From an uncultured Sulfitobacter sp. (GTDB taxonomy: Bacteria > Pseudomonadota > Alphaproteobacteria > Rhodobacterales > Rhodobacteraceae): a stretch of 64,000 nucleotides of DNA. The stretch lies in the NCBI RefSeq assembly GCF_947502895.1, contig NZ_CANNBM010000001.1:434001-498000 (forward strand), written 5' to 3'. Within the stretch, counting starts at the first letter, position 1. The number at the start of each line of letters is the position of its first letter. Positions 17,525 to 26,113 of this stretch are shown one piece after another. Position numbers and translations under genes: made by a program. The notes beneath the pieces are model-generated. The model did no database searches, was not told where the DNA came from, and saw only the letters and a program-made list of their open reading frames with translations.

Positions 17525-18757
17525 ATGCGGCTGAAGGATCTGGAGGTCATCGTCACGGCACCACCTGCGCCCGGATGGGGCGGGCGGTATTGGATTTTGG
17601 TCAAGGTGCGCACCGATTGCGGAATCGTGGGCTGGGGGGAGTGTTATGCCTCCTCTGTCGGGCCGGTGGCGATGTGCGCGGTGATCGAGGATGTGTTTGC
17701 GCGCCATATGGCGGGCGAGAACCCCGAGAACATCGAGATGATGTTCCGCCGCGCCTATTCATCCGGCTTTACCCAGCGGCCTGATCTGACGGTGATGGGC
17801 GCCTTTTCGGGGCTTGAGATTGCTTGTTGGGACATTCTGGGTAAGGCACGGGATCGGCCTGTTTATGCGTTGCTGGGCGGGGTGATGAACGCACGGGTGC
17901 GTGCCTATACGTACCTTTATCCGTTGCCGCATCACAATCTGGCTGATTTCTGGACCTCACCCGAGATGGCGGCGGAATCAGCGTTGGATGCCGTTGACCG
18001 TGGTTATACGGCGGTGAAGTTTGACCCTGCTGGCCCCTACACGCGGCGCGGCGGGCATATGCCTGCGATGAGCGACATCACCCAGTCGGTGGCATTTTGC
18101 AAGGCGATCCGCGAGGCCGTGGGAGACCGTGCCGATCTGCTGTTTGGCACACACGGTCAGTTCACTACTGCGGGGGCGATCCGTTTGGGTCAAGCGTTGG
18201 AACCCTATAGCCCGCTTTGGTATGAAGAGCCTATTCCGCCCGACAATGTGGCGGAAATGGCGAAGGTTGCGGGGGCCGTGCGCATCCCCATCGCCACGGG
18301 CGAACGCCTCACCACCAAGGCCGAATTCGCGCCAGTGCTGCGCAGTGGCGCGGCAACCATTCTCCAGCCTGCTTTGGGGCGCGCTGGCGGGATATGGGAG
18401 ATGAAAAAGGTCGCAGCCATGGCCGAAGTCTATAACGCGCAGATGGCACCGCATCTTTATGCGGGGCCTGTTGAGTGGGCTGCCAACATTCATTTGGGTG
18501 TAAGCATCCCCAACCTGCTGATGGCTGAAACCATCGAGACACCTTTCCATGATGCCTTGATCAAGGGCAGCATTCGTGTGGAGGGTGGCTATATCACAGC
18601 CCCTACTGCGGCAGGCTTGGGCATCGAGGTGGATGAGGATCTGGCCCGCGCGCATCCCTACACGGGCGACGGCTTGCATCTGGAGATGCAAGAAGCGCCT
18701 TGTGACTATGTGAACGGCAATAATTTCGAAGGCGGTGCGCCTGCTCCACGAGATTAG
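17525..18757 (+). CDS. Mandelate racemase/muconate lactonizing (enolase superfamily) dehydratase
   Basis: A 410-residue enolase-superfamily enzyme. Barrel motifs in order are AVKFDPAGP, FGTHGQF, the metal glutamate in YEEPIPPDN, GERLTTK and the late histidine in MAPHLYAGP. These are the features of the sugar-acid dehydratase group related to galactonate and mannonate dehydratases, which eliminate water from an aldonate to give a 2-keto-3-deoxy acid. A GGGGGA sequence precedes the start. The true substrate is not readable. It is convergent with the minus-strand locus that starts one base downstream. Confidence 0.85.
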   Translation: MRLKDLEVIVTAPPAPGWGGRYWILVKVRTDCGIVGWGECYASSVGPVAMCAVIEDVFARHMAGENPENIEMMFRRAYSSGFTQRPDLTVMGAFSGLEIACWDILGKARDRPVYALLGGVMNARVRAYTYLYPLPHHNLADFWTSPEMAAESALDAVDRGYTAVKFDPAGPYTRRGGHMPAMSDITQSVAFCKAIREAVGDRADLLFGTHGQFTTAGAIRLGQALEPYSPLWYEEPIPPDNVAEMAKVAGAVRIPIATGERLTTKAEFAPVLRSGAATILQPALGRAGGIWEMKKVAAMAEVYNAQMAPHLYAGPVEWAANIHLGVSIPNLLMAETIETPFHDALIKGSIRVEGGYITAPTAAGLGIEVDEDLARAHPYTGDGLHLEMQEAPCDYVNGNNFEGGAPAPRD

Positions 18758-18758
18758 G

Positions 18759-19010
18759 CTATGCTTTGCACCTGAAGGTGAATTCAGCGGTACCATCTGC
18801 CGCGCGCGTGATCTTGAGATCCGTGACTTTTTGGCCCTGTCGGCACAGAGCGCCGAATGCATTCGAACGCAAGTCATTGTCGGACCATTCGGCGCCAGCG
18901 CGCCCGCTGGACAACCCATCCTTGGTCGTGAAGGCCAGCTCGTTCGGAGAGGTTGCAGATCCACATGCGGCCAAAAAGGCCAGCATGACAATGGCGAGGG
19001 TAGAACGCAT
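18759..19010 (-). CDS. Small lipoprotein, 83 residues
   Basis: Read from the ATG at 19010 with AAGGAC upstream, it has a clear lipoprotein signal peptide ending in LAAC at residue 17. The mature part has a cysteine pair (ALCRQGQKV and FTFRCKA) and beta-rich character. A longer frame upstream lacks protein-like sequence and overlaps the aldolase gene. It lies 58 bp downstream of the aldolase gene on the same strand and could be the last gene of that transcript. No function recognised. Confidence 0.7.
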   Translation of the reverse strand: MRSTLAIVMLAFLAACGSATSPNELAFTTKDGLSSGRAGAEWSDNDLRSNAFGALCRQGQKVTDLKITRAADGTAEFTFRCKA

Positions 19011-19068
19011 GTGTATGTCCTTATTCAGAAATATTATGGAGTGTTTGTAGGGCTCAGAAAGAGCAGCG

Positions 19069-19761
19069 TTAGGTGCGCGATGCCTCGAACGCGGCCCAGA
19101 TCGCTTCGAATTCAGCAAAGTCGATGCGCTGCCCTTTGACCTTGTCCAACACGATCTTTTCCGAGGCGAATAGCTGGGTGATCGCGTCTTCAAGCTGGGG
19201 TACCACATCCTGCGGGATCACGACAGCGCCGTGACGATCGGCATGGACAAGCGCACCCGGCGCAACGGGCATACCGTGTACTATCACAGGCTGGTCATAG
19301 TCGATCACATGTACAAAACCGTGGCTGGGGCCGATAGAGCCTGCCACCACCGGAAAGCCGTCAGGCATATCGCCCAGATCGCGCATCACACCGTCGGTCA
19401 GTGCGCCCGACAGGCCGAATGACTTGTGGATGTTCGTGTTGATTTCGCCCCAATAGGCGCCGATGGCATTCGGCACATCCATGTCCTGAACGACCGCAAT
19501 GGCCGGGCGCGGGCCTGCGGCCATGTACTCATAATAGCCCATGCGCCGCGCGCGGATCTCTTCCGGCGGCTCGGATGGTGGGTTCACGGCCTGGATGCGC
19601 GCAGTGCGGGCGTAACCGACCATCACCTGCGAGGGATCAGACGCCAGCATGGTGCCACGGGTGAAATCATCGAAACCGCGCTTACCCTGTGCCACTTCGA
19701 TGGCATTGCAGACTGTGGGCGTATCGACACGGCGCAACAGCGCAAGCAGGCTGTCATTCAT
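19069..19761 (-). CDS. RraA-family aldolase (HMG/CHA aldolase-like)
   Basis: A 230-residue protein of the RraA / 4-hydroxy-4-methyl-2-oxoglutarate aldolase family. Family enzymes use a divalent metal for retro-aldol cleavage that releases pyruvate. The core motif is GALTDGVMRDL with the arginine-aspartate pair, followed by HADRHGAVVIP. Length suits an aldolase rather than the shorter RNase E inhibitor RraA. Its ATG overlaps the end of the MetE-like gene as ATGA. As the last enzyme of the locus it could perform the final carbon-carbon cleavage; the substrate is unknown. Confidence 0.82.
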   Translation of the reverse strand: MNDSLLALLRRVDTPTVCNAIEVAQGKRGFDDFTRGTMLASDPSQVMVGYARTARIQAVNPPSEPPEEIRARRMGYYEYMAAGPRPAIAVVQDMDVPNAIGAYWGEINTNIHKSFGLSGALTDGVMRDLGDMPDGFPVVAGSIGPSHGFVHVIDYDQPVIVHGMPVAPGALVHADRHGAVVIPQDVVPQLEDAITQLFASEKIVLDKVKGQRIDFAEFEAIWAAFEASRT

Positions 19762-20885
19762 GCGCGCGCCTGCGCAATCGCAGCCCCCTCTGTCAGCGCG
19801 TTCAGTTTGGCATAGGCGATTTCGGGATCAACGGCGCCAAAACCTGCAAATGTGCCAAAGCCGCAATCACTGCCCGCGATCACGCGGTCCGCACCAACGA
19901 TGCCGGTAAACCGCTCGATCCGCTGGGCGACGACCTCGGGGTGCTCTACGAAATTCGACGTGGTATCGACCACACCGGGGACCAGCACTTTGCCTTCAGG
20001 GATATCACTCTTGCGGTCACGGAAGACGGTCCATTCATGGGCATGGCGCGGGTTTGACGTCTCGAACAGAACATAGCGGGCCTTGGCGCCCATTAGCGTG
20101 TCGAACACTTTGTCCATACCAATGTCACAAGTATGCGGCCCCTCGTAATTTCCCCAGCAGATGTGGATGCGTACCTTGTCCTCTGGCACATCGCGCAACG
20201 CATGGTTGAGCGCCTCAACATGGCTGGCGGCGATTTTGAGGAATTCGGCATCGGACAGATCGTTGAACAGCATGTGGCGCGACAAGGCCAGATCAGGGCA
20301 ATCGAGTTGCAGATCAAGGCCCGCAGCGACGATCGTCTCATATTCTTCCTTCATCGCATCCGCGAGAGCGGCCAGATAGGCGTCGCGCGTTTTATAGTGA
20401 TCGTTTTGCAAGAAAAGCGAGATCACACCGGGAGAGGCTGCATTCATAAACCCGCGCTTGGCCCCATGGGCGGCCATGCCGGCCTTGAGGTTGGCAATGT
20501 CTTTGCCCAGCTCCTCCTGCCCTTTTGAGCGGACCTCGCCCGTACACATGGGGCGTGCATATTGCGGGGTGCCGCCGCCTTCGGCGAGGCGTTTGAGGAA
20601 CGTCGGGAACTGCTTGAGATCGGCAGGCGCATTGCGCGGGCTGTCACCCGAGAAACCTGTGTAGCGGTCTTTCACATAGGTGGCGTAGGAAATCTTGGAG
20701 GTCTCGCCATCGCTGACCACGTTGATCCCTGCCTCGACCTGCCGCTTGACCGTGGCGTCCACGGCGGCGGTCATGCAGGCGTCAAATGCGCCAGCGTCAT
20801 AGTCTTTGCCATGCTCGCGGGCAAAGATGAAGTCGACAACCTCTTGTGTGCGCGGCAGAGATCCTGTGTGTGTCGTAGTGACCAT
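19758..20885 (-). CDS. Short MetE-like zinc methyl/alkyl transferase
   Basis: A 375-residue protein matching the catalytic half of cobalamin-independent methionine synthase. Full MetE is about twice this length because of an N-terminal duplicated domain, so this is a stand-alone catalytic barrel. The zinc site is visible: H241-x-C243 in RIHICWGN and C341 in AGSDCGFGTF. N-terminal TTTHTGSLPRT is the usual family opening. Such short proteins transfer methyl or alkyl groups to or from a thiol in catabolic pathways, for example epoxyalkane:coenzyme M transferase. Here it lies 12 bp after the dipeptidase gene and is coupled to the aldolase. Confidence 0.82.
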   Translation of the reverse strand: MVTTTHTGSLPRTQEVVDFIFAREHGKDYDAGAFDACMTAAVDATVKRQVEAGINVVSDGETSKISYATYVKDRYTGFSGDSPRNAPADLKQFPTFLKRLAEGGGTPQYARPMCTGEVRSKGQEELGKDIANLKAGMAAHGAKRGFMNAASPGVISLFLQNDHYKTRDAYLAALADAMKEEYETIVAAGLDLQLDCPDLALSRHMLFNDLSDAEFLKIAASHVEALNHALRDVPEDKVRIHICWGNYEGPHTCDIGMDKVFDTLMGAKARYVLFETSNPRHAHEWTVFRDRKSDIPEGKVLVPGVVDTTSNFVEHPEVVAQRIERFTGIVGADRVIAGSDCGFGTFAGFGAVDPEIAYAKLNALTEGAAIAQARA

Positions 20886-20897
20886 GGTGTTATTTCC

Positions 20898-21926
20898 TTA
20901 GTTCAGGTGACGGCTTAGAAAGCCCAACCAGTTTTCGTGTGACAGCTTGGCGATAAGCGCCTCACCATAGCCGTGCGCGCGCATGGCGCTGATAAGATTT
21001 GGCAGATCGCCCGCATCCGCCAGCCCCTGCGGCATCGGTGCGCCGTCAAAATCCGACCCTAGCCCGACGTGATCCTCGCCCGCCAGATCAATCATATGGT
21101 CTAGCTGGCGCAGACAATCATCCAGCGTCGCGTGGCCACGCGTCCAGCCTGTATCGCTAAGGAACAGCGTGGCAAAGTTTAGCCCCGCCATTCCACCCGT
21201 CTGACCAATGGCGCGGAGTTGATCATCGGTCAGATTGCGTGCGTTCATCGATACAGCACAGGCGTTGGAATGGGTCGCAACCAGCGGAATGCCCCCATCT
21301 GCCACATCCCAGAAACCTTTGACATTAAGGTGCGAGGTATCGACCATAATGCCCATGTCCTTGCATCTGGCCACCAGTGCACGGCCCAGCGCCGTCAGCC
21401 CAGCGCCCGTATCCCCGTCACCGCCGTGCAGGAACGGCACGCCTTCCCCGAATATCGTAGGTCTTGACCAGACCGGCCCGAGCGAGCGCAGCCCCATGGC
21501 GTAAAGCGCATCCAGCTCCCACAGCTCTGGGCCAATGCAATCGGCCCCTTCCAGATGCAGTACACAGGCCAACGGATCACTGACAAAAGCGCGACCCAGT
21601 TGCGCGGCAGTTGTACAAATCTCGATCTGACCTGCGACGTGCAGCTTTTGCGCAATACCCGCTTGGGCAATCACCGGCTCCAGCGCCGCAGCAGCAGGCA
21701 TGGCAGGCGGCAAAGGCAATTCCGACATCCCATTGTCAAAGACCGAGAAATCAAATGCGCCCTTGGCCGCTGCCGAATAAAGCGCAAAGAAACCGCCCGC
21801 CAGCCCACCTGCACGGGCAGCAGGGCGGTTCACATGGCCGATGGGTCGGTCAAAATCTGCAACTGGATCAGCACTGGTCCCCCAAAGCCTGCTCAGCACG
21901 TCGTTGTGACCGTCAAATACCTGCAT
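20898..21926 (-). CDS. Membrane dipeptidase family (M19) metallohydrolase
   Basis: A 342-residue M19 (renal dipeptidase-like) hydrolase. The first zinc site is H7-x-D9 in DGHNDVL; the bridging glutamate is in LEGADCIG, later histidines in THSNACAVSMNARN, and GLGSDFDG near the end. Family enzymes hydrolyse dipeptides or other amides and sometimes decarboxylate. No signal peptide is present, so it is cytoplasmic. The start at 21926 overlaps the cupin gene stop by one base (TGATG), which is why the in-frame ATG upstream was not used. Confidence 0.87.
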   Translation of the reverse strand: MQVFDGHNDVLSRLWGTSADPVADFDRPIGHVNRPAARAGGLAGGFFALYSAAAKGAFDFSVFDNGMSELPLPPAMPAAAALEPVIAQAGIAQKLHVAGQIEICTTAAQLGRAFVSDPLACVLHLEGADCIGPELWELDALYAMGLRSLGPVWSRPTIFGEGVPFLHGGDGDTGAGLTALGRALVARCKDMGIMVDTSHLNVKGFWDVADGGIPLVATHSNACAVSMNARNLTDDQLRAIGQTGGMAGLNFATLFLSDTGWTRGHATLDDCLRQLDHMIDLAGEDHVGLGSDFDGAPMPQGLADAGDLPNLISAMRAHGYGEALIAKLSHENWLGFLSRHLN

Positions 21927-22909
21927 CAAGCGCCGTTCCACGTCAGACCAGCAGGGTCACCTGTTGCAACAACATGATATAGCGATGCCTCACCCGTCAT
22001 CGACGGTACCGCGCAGTGCTTGAGATTTTCAGGCACCGACATTGTATCGCCCGGTGCCAGTACCGTGTGGCCTGCGGCGAAGTCGCTGTTACCTTCCCAT
22101 TCCACGCGCCAGTGGCCGCGCACAGGCATCAACACCGACGGTCTGTCGTGGCTATGCATGTCAGCGGTCGCACTGCTGCGTGTCAGCAGATCGATCTCGA
22201 ACCCCGGCTTGTCACGGATGATGCCATGCTCGCCAATGACTTTCGCAGGCTTTTTGTCCGCGAGCGCGACCATATCCCAGTAGCGTCGCACATAGCCGCC
22301 GACCACCTGCTGCGCTGTAGGCTCGGGGAAATCCCTTAGCTCTTCTTCGCTCAGCACAGGCATCGGGCCAACCCCCTCGGGCAGTGTCGCGCCCTTCTTG
22401 GTATCATAGAGCTTGCCATTCTCGCCCAGCACAAGGCCATGGTCCTGCGCGTCCTCGATCACCTGCGGCGCCCAAATCACACCGCCGCCTGCATCATCGC
22501 CGCCCAACACAGCCATTATCATGCCGTAGTCGGTGCCGATGTTCTCGAACCCGCGGAACATGCCGGTGGGGATGTTGATGATGTCGCCCTGCTCCAACAC
22601 GACTTCACCCGCGTCACCCCAACGGCCCCAGAAAAACCGCCAGCGGCCCGATAGCACAAAAAACACCTCTGCCGTGCGATGGCTGTGCAGGGAGTTGCGG
22701 CATTTCGGCGGTTGGCCTGCAGCACCAATATTGAACCCGTGTGGCAGCGCGATATGCACATGCTGGTCAGGGCTCTCCGAGACACCACCACCAATGATCG
22801 TGAAATTCTCTTTCTGGTCACTGCCCGGCGTATGCGCGTCGATAAAGGCGGTCTTGCAGGGCTGCAATTCACCGTAACGCACGATGCGTTGGGTCATGTC
22901 TTGGGTCAT
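21926..22909 (-). CDS. Two-domain cupin protein, gentisate dioxygenase-like
   Basis: A 327-residue bicupin. The first cupin has the full metal motif SLHSHRTAEVFFVLSG (H-x-H-x3-E-x6-G) near residue 75 to 95. The second cupin contains ADMHSHDRPSVLMPVRG near residue 265 and seems less complete. The layout resembles gentisate or homogentisate-type ring-cleaving dioxygenases, but function cannot be assigned and it may be an isomerase or another metal enzyme. AGGAAAG precedes the ATG, which overlaps the RidA stop as ATGA. Confidence 0.8.
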   Translation of the reverse strand: MTQDMTQRIVRYGELQPCKTAFIDAHTPGSDQKENFTIIGGGVSESPDQHVHIALPHGFNIGAAGQPPKCRNSLHSHRTAEVFFVLSGRWRFFWGRWGDAGEVVLEQGDIINIPTGMFRGFENIGTDYGMIMAVLGGDDAGGGVIWAPQVIEDAQDHGLVLGENGKLYDTKKGATLPEGVGPMPVLSEEELRDFPEPTAQQVVGGYVRRYWDMVALADKKPAKVIGEHGIIRDKPGFEIDLLTRSSATADMHSHDRPSVLMPVRGHWRVEWEGNSDFAAGHTVLAPGDTMSVPENLKHCAVPSMTGEASLYHVVATGDPAGLTWNGA

Positions 22910-23328
22910 GGGTCTTTCCTTTTGTGTGCGACGATGCGCAATTCCACAAGTGTTCCGGGGGTCACGAAACCGGTTACTTCGATCGCCGTCCATGCAGGAA
23001 ACGGCGTTTTGACATATTGTGCGCGGATGCTTCGAAAGACGTCGATATGGCCTGCGATGTCTTTGTGATAGCTGGTCATTTCAACCACATCATCAAAGCT
23101 AAGACCTGCATGCGCCAACACGGCCGAGGCACGCTCGAACGCCAGCGTGATCTGCGTTTGCGGATCGTCCGACACGCCGCCATCAGGGCCAGCACCCGTC
23201 ATGCCCGTGAGAAACAGCATATCTCCCGCCCAGATCGCGGGCGACATCTGCCAATCAGTGACATAGTTCTCCATGCCCGCAGGCACGACGGCATCATTCG
23301 GGGTCATATCATTCGTCTCAATCTCCAT
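22906..23328 (-). CDS. RidA family enamine/imine deaminase
   Basis: A 140-residue protein of the RidA/YjgF/UK114 family, which hydrolyses reactive enamines and imines to keto acids plus ammonia. Visible features are FLTGMTGAGPDG, ITLAFERASAVLAHAGLSFDDVVEM and the C-terminal active-site arginine in VELRIVAHK. It follows the SnoaL-like gene by 42 bp and is coupled to the cupin gene. Its presence hints that the locus generates an imine or enamine, consistent with a nitrogenous substrate. Confidence 0.87.
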   Translation of the reverse strand: MEIETNDMTPNDAVVPAGMENYVTDWQMSPAIWAGDMLFLTGMTGAGPDGGVSDDPQTQITLAFERASAVLAHAGLSFDDVVEMTSYHKDIAGHIDVFRSIRAQYVKTPFPAWTAIEVTGFVTPGTLVELRIVAHKRKDP

Positions 23329-23370
23329 TGCGCTGCCCTGCGAAGAGCGCCCGCAGGGCAGCGATGAGCC

Positions 23371-24339
23371 TTAGCCCGTCGCCAGCAAAATCTGTTTCCA
23401 AACGGCGGTTTCGTCGATCAGCGTATATTCACGGCGCAGGCCCCAAGGGCCGAATTCAGCGTGGCTGATGCCCATGATGTAAACTTCTGCACCCGTCGGC
23501 GTGCCAAAGGTTCCCCAGCCCGAATGTTTGCCCTGCAAGCTCCACCGAACAGCCGCGCGCGGTGACAGCATCGCATCCTCGCGCCCGATCACGTGGTCGA
23601 CAGTAAATACCGCATCAGGAAAGGACGCGCGCAGACCCATCCAGAACTCGTCCACGGGCCCGTGGCTGTGGCCTGTGACACCGCCCGGGTATTCGCTGTG
23701 CACTGCGCGGTCATACTCATTAGGGATCGCAGCCATATCTGCCCCCATGATCCGTGTGATGATATCAGCGTATTTCGCGCCCCATTCGTTGTCATTGCCG
23801 CGCCCTTTATAGGGGCCTTCAATGTCACGGTCAGGGTGCATTGGCCGCACACAAGCCTCTGGGCCACCTTCGCGCTCGATCAGATCAGCGGCATAAGCCT
23901 TCGGCTCGACACCCAACTGCTTCACAATCGCCGCCTGATCGCGGATCAGCCATTCATCGTTGATCTGGTTGTTGATCGCATGACAGTCAGCAAGGATACG
24001 GTATACCAGCTTTTTCCCTGTTGCTGCACCATAAACCCCGTCCCGCGCATGGGTCGCCGTGGACAACAAACGGTGCGAGCTTAGCATCCCCTCCTCTGGC
24101 GTGCCGGACCAGATTACATCCTCACCCAGCAGCGTGCGGTCAGGGAACTCGGCCAGCGTTGCCATTGTCGCCCCGATCACCCCCTTATTGCCCACCACCA
24201 CCGACGACGGGGTACGCACTACAATGTCATCGCTGTAATAGTGGTGCAGCGTCGCGATGTTGCGATCCTCCCAAATCTCTTTGGTGATCCCAATGATGTA
24301 ATCGGGAAAGTCTTTGAACTTGGGGTCAAAACCCTTCAT
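23371..24339 (-). CDS. Double-domain SnoaL/NTF2-like protein (first)
   Basis: A 322-residue protein that seems to hold two NTF2-like (SnoaL polyketide cyclase-like) alpha+beta cone domains in tandem, about residues 10-145 and 185-315. Each contains the typical opening helix with a short hydrophobic loop (LHHYYSDDIVVRTP) and a beta-sheet ending in a WKQILLAT-like strand. Such folds form small enzymes (cyclases, isomerases, hydratases) or binding proteins. The start overlaps the LacI stop as ATGA. No specific activity can be assigned. Two further SnoaL-like genes lie in the same locus. Confidence 0.75.
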   Translation of the reverse strand: MKGFDPKFKDFPDYIIGITKEIWEDRNIATLHHYYSDDIVVRTPSSVVVGNKGVIGATMATLAEFPDRTLLGEDVIWSGTPEEGMLSSHRLLSTATHARDGVYGAATGKKLVYRILADCHAINNQINDEWLIRDQAAIVKQLGVEPKAYAADLIEREGGPEACVRPMHPDRDIEGPYKGRGNDNEWGAKYADIITRIMGADMAAIPNEYDRAVHSEYPGGVTGHSHGPVDEFWMGLRASFPDAVFTVDHVIGREDAMLSPRAAVRWSLQGKHSGWGTFGTPTGAEVYIMGISHAEFGPWGLRREYTLIDETAVWKQILLATG

Positions 24340-25352
24340 GGCGTTTGTCCTTCAGGCAAGCGGGCAGAGCCGCGGATAATGAGGGGCGCGTCGATCGACG
24401 CATGGTGAGCAGCGGTCTGCGGCGCCGCAATCCGCTCCAGCAGAATATCTACCGTGTGCGCCACCATCGCATTGGCACGCTGGCGCACAGTGGTCAGGTC
24501 ATAGGTGGGCCATGCGCTGAGGGGGACATCGTCAAACCCCACAACAGAGACATCGTTGGGCACATCAATCCCCAATTCAAACCGCAACACATCCATAACG
24601 GCAAAGGCCATATGATCGTTGGCGACAAATACAGCATCGGGTGGCGCATCGACATCAAACATCGCCCGCGCTGCGGCCTGCGCCTGCGCATAGTGGTAAT
24701 TCCCAGCTTCCCGCGCCACCAGATCAGTGCCCGCAGCACGCAGCGCACCCACAAATCCGGATTCCCGGTCCACTTGCGTCGAGGCGCCTTCCCATCCCGC
24801 GATATGACCAATGCGCTGATGGCCGCCCGCCAACAAAAACTCCGCCAGCTGCCGACCCCCGCCCGCGTTGTCAGAGGTGACAGAGGAAAACCGCGCGCCC
24901 TCCTGACGACGGTTGAACAGCAGAACGGGAATGCCCGCCGCTGCACAGCGCTGCGTCAGATCATTCCCCAGACCCACCGACGCAGCGATGATTCCGTCCA
25001 CCTGATAATCCAGTAATTCCTCGATCACTGTCTGGGTACTTTCGCTGTCGTTGGAGGCCATGAAAACCAGCACATGATACCCGCGCTCTTGCAGGGATTT
25101 CGACAGTTTCTCTATGGCTTCGGGATAAAACTGGTTCTCCAGATAGGCGACCACCAGCCCGATAATCCGGCTTTGCCCGGTATTCAGACTGCGTGCCAGC
25201 ACGTTCGGGCGATACCCCAGCTCGCCCGCTGCGCGGCGTACCTTGGCCGCCGTATCCTTACTCACCGAGGCACCGGGCGTGAATACACGGCTCACCGCCG
25301 AGCGGCTCACCCCCGCCTTTTCAGCCACATCAAGAGAAGTAATGCGCCCCAT
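24336..25352 (-). CDS. LacI family transcriptional regulator
   Basis: A 338-residue LacI-type repressor. The N-terminal helix-turn-helix and hinge are classical (TSLDVAEKAGVSRSAVSRVF then RPNVLARSLNTGQSR), followed by a periplasmic-binding-protein-like ligand domain with FVANDHMAFAVMDVL and VSVVGFDDVPLSAW. It sits inside the operon, between the SDR and a SnoaL-like gene, and overlaps both by one to four bases, so it is probably autoregulated. Its likely operator is the perfect palindrome at 34071-34094, upstream of the ABC ATPase gene. The inducer is unknown. Confidence 0.93.
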   Translation of the reverse strand: MGRITSLDVAEKAGVSRSAVSRVFTPGASVSKDTAAKVRRAAGELGYRPNVLARSLNTGQSRIIGLVVAYLENQFYPEAIEKLSKSLQERGYHVLVFMASNDSESTQTVIEELLDYQVDGIIAASVGLGNDLTQRCAAAGIPVLLFNRRQEGARFSSVTSDNAGGGRQLAEFLLAGGHQRIGHIAGWEGASTQVDRESGFVGALRAAGTDLVAREAGNYHYAQAQAAARAMFDVDAPPDAVFVANDHMAFAVMDVLRFELGIDVPNDVSVVGFDDVPLSAWPTYDLTTVRQRANAMVAHTVDILLERIAAPQTAAHHASIDAPLIIRGSARLPEGQTP

Positions 25353-26113
25353 CAGTCCGCCGTCCAGCCGCCGTCGATCATCATCGCCGATCCCGTCACC
25401 ATCGCACTGGCATCAGAGGCCAGAAATAAAACGGCTCCCATAATGTCTTCCACCTCGCCCACACGCGGCAGCTTGATCTTGTCCATAATCCACGCCAGAC
25501 GCTCGGGGTTGTCGAATGTCGATTGCGTCAGTGCTGTTCTGATGAATGTCGGACAAACGGTATTGATCCGCACGCCTGCCTTACCCCATTCAACGGCCAT
25601 AGCCTTTACCATGCCTTCCAGCCCGTGCTTGGACGCGCAATAGAGCGCGCGCTCCACACCACCCACATGGCCCATCTGGCTGGAGATATGTATAATGCTA
25701 CCCCCCCTGCCCGCCGCGATCATCGCACGTGCAGCATGGCTCGATAGAAAATACGCGCCGCGCAGGTTAATCCCCATGACCGCATCATAATCCTGCACCG
25801 TGGTATCAACCGCCGCACTGTGGCGCGCCAATCCGGCAGAATTCACCACGATGTCAAAAGGCGCTGCGCACGCGCCAGCCACCGCTTCCAGATCGCTTTG
25901 ATCCAGCACCAGGGCCTCCGCCTGCCAACCCTCGGCCTGCATCGCTTGCACGCAGTCTGCCAGCACATCACCACGCCGCGCGGCCAGCACAACATGCGCG
26001 CCCGCCTGCGCAAGGGCCGCCGCACAGGCCAGCCCGATGCCCGATGACGCGCCCGTCACCAAAGCCCGCTTGCCGCCCAGATCAAAAGAAGGTGTTTTTG
26101 GCAAAACTGTCAC
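25352..26113 (-). CDS. Short-chain dehydrogenase/reductase (SDR)
   Basis: A 253-residue classical SDR. The cofactor motif is TGASSGIG near residue 20, NSAG follows, and the catalytic S-Y-K set is in ISSQMGHVGG and YCASK. The residue after the second beta strand is arginine-rich (LAARRGD), so NADP binding is possible. The C-terminus ends DGGWTAD as in most SDR oxidoreductases. It overlaps LacI downstream (TGATG) and SnoaL upstream (ATGA). The substrate is probably a hydroxyl or ketone of the locus compound. Confidence 0.9.
   Translation of the reverse strand: MTVLPKTPSFDLGGKRALVTGASSGIGLACAAALAQAGAHVVLAARRGDVLADCVQAMQAEGWQAEALVLDQSDLEAVAGACAAPFDIVVNSAGLARHSAAVDTTVQDYDAVMGINLRGAYFLSSHAARAMIAAGRGGSIIHISSQMGHVGGVERALYCASKHGLEGMVKAMAVEWGKAGVRINTVCPTFIRTALTQSTFDNPERLAWIMDKIKLPRVGEVEDIMGAVLFLASDASAMVTGSAMMIDGGWTAD

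Noticed and set aside
19758..20885. Annotation as methionine synthase MetE
   Set aside because: Half the length of MetE and placed in a catabolic operon.
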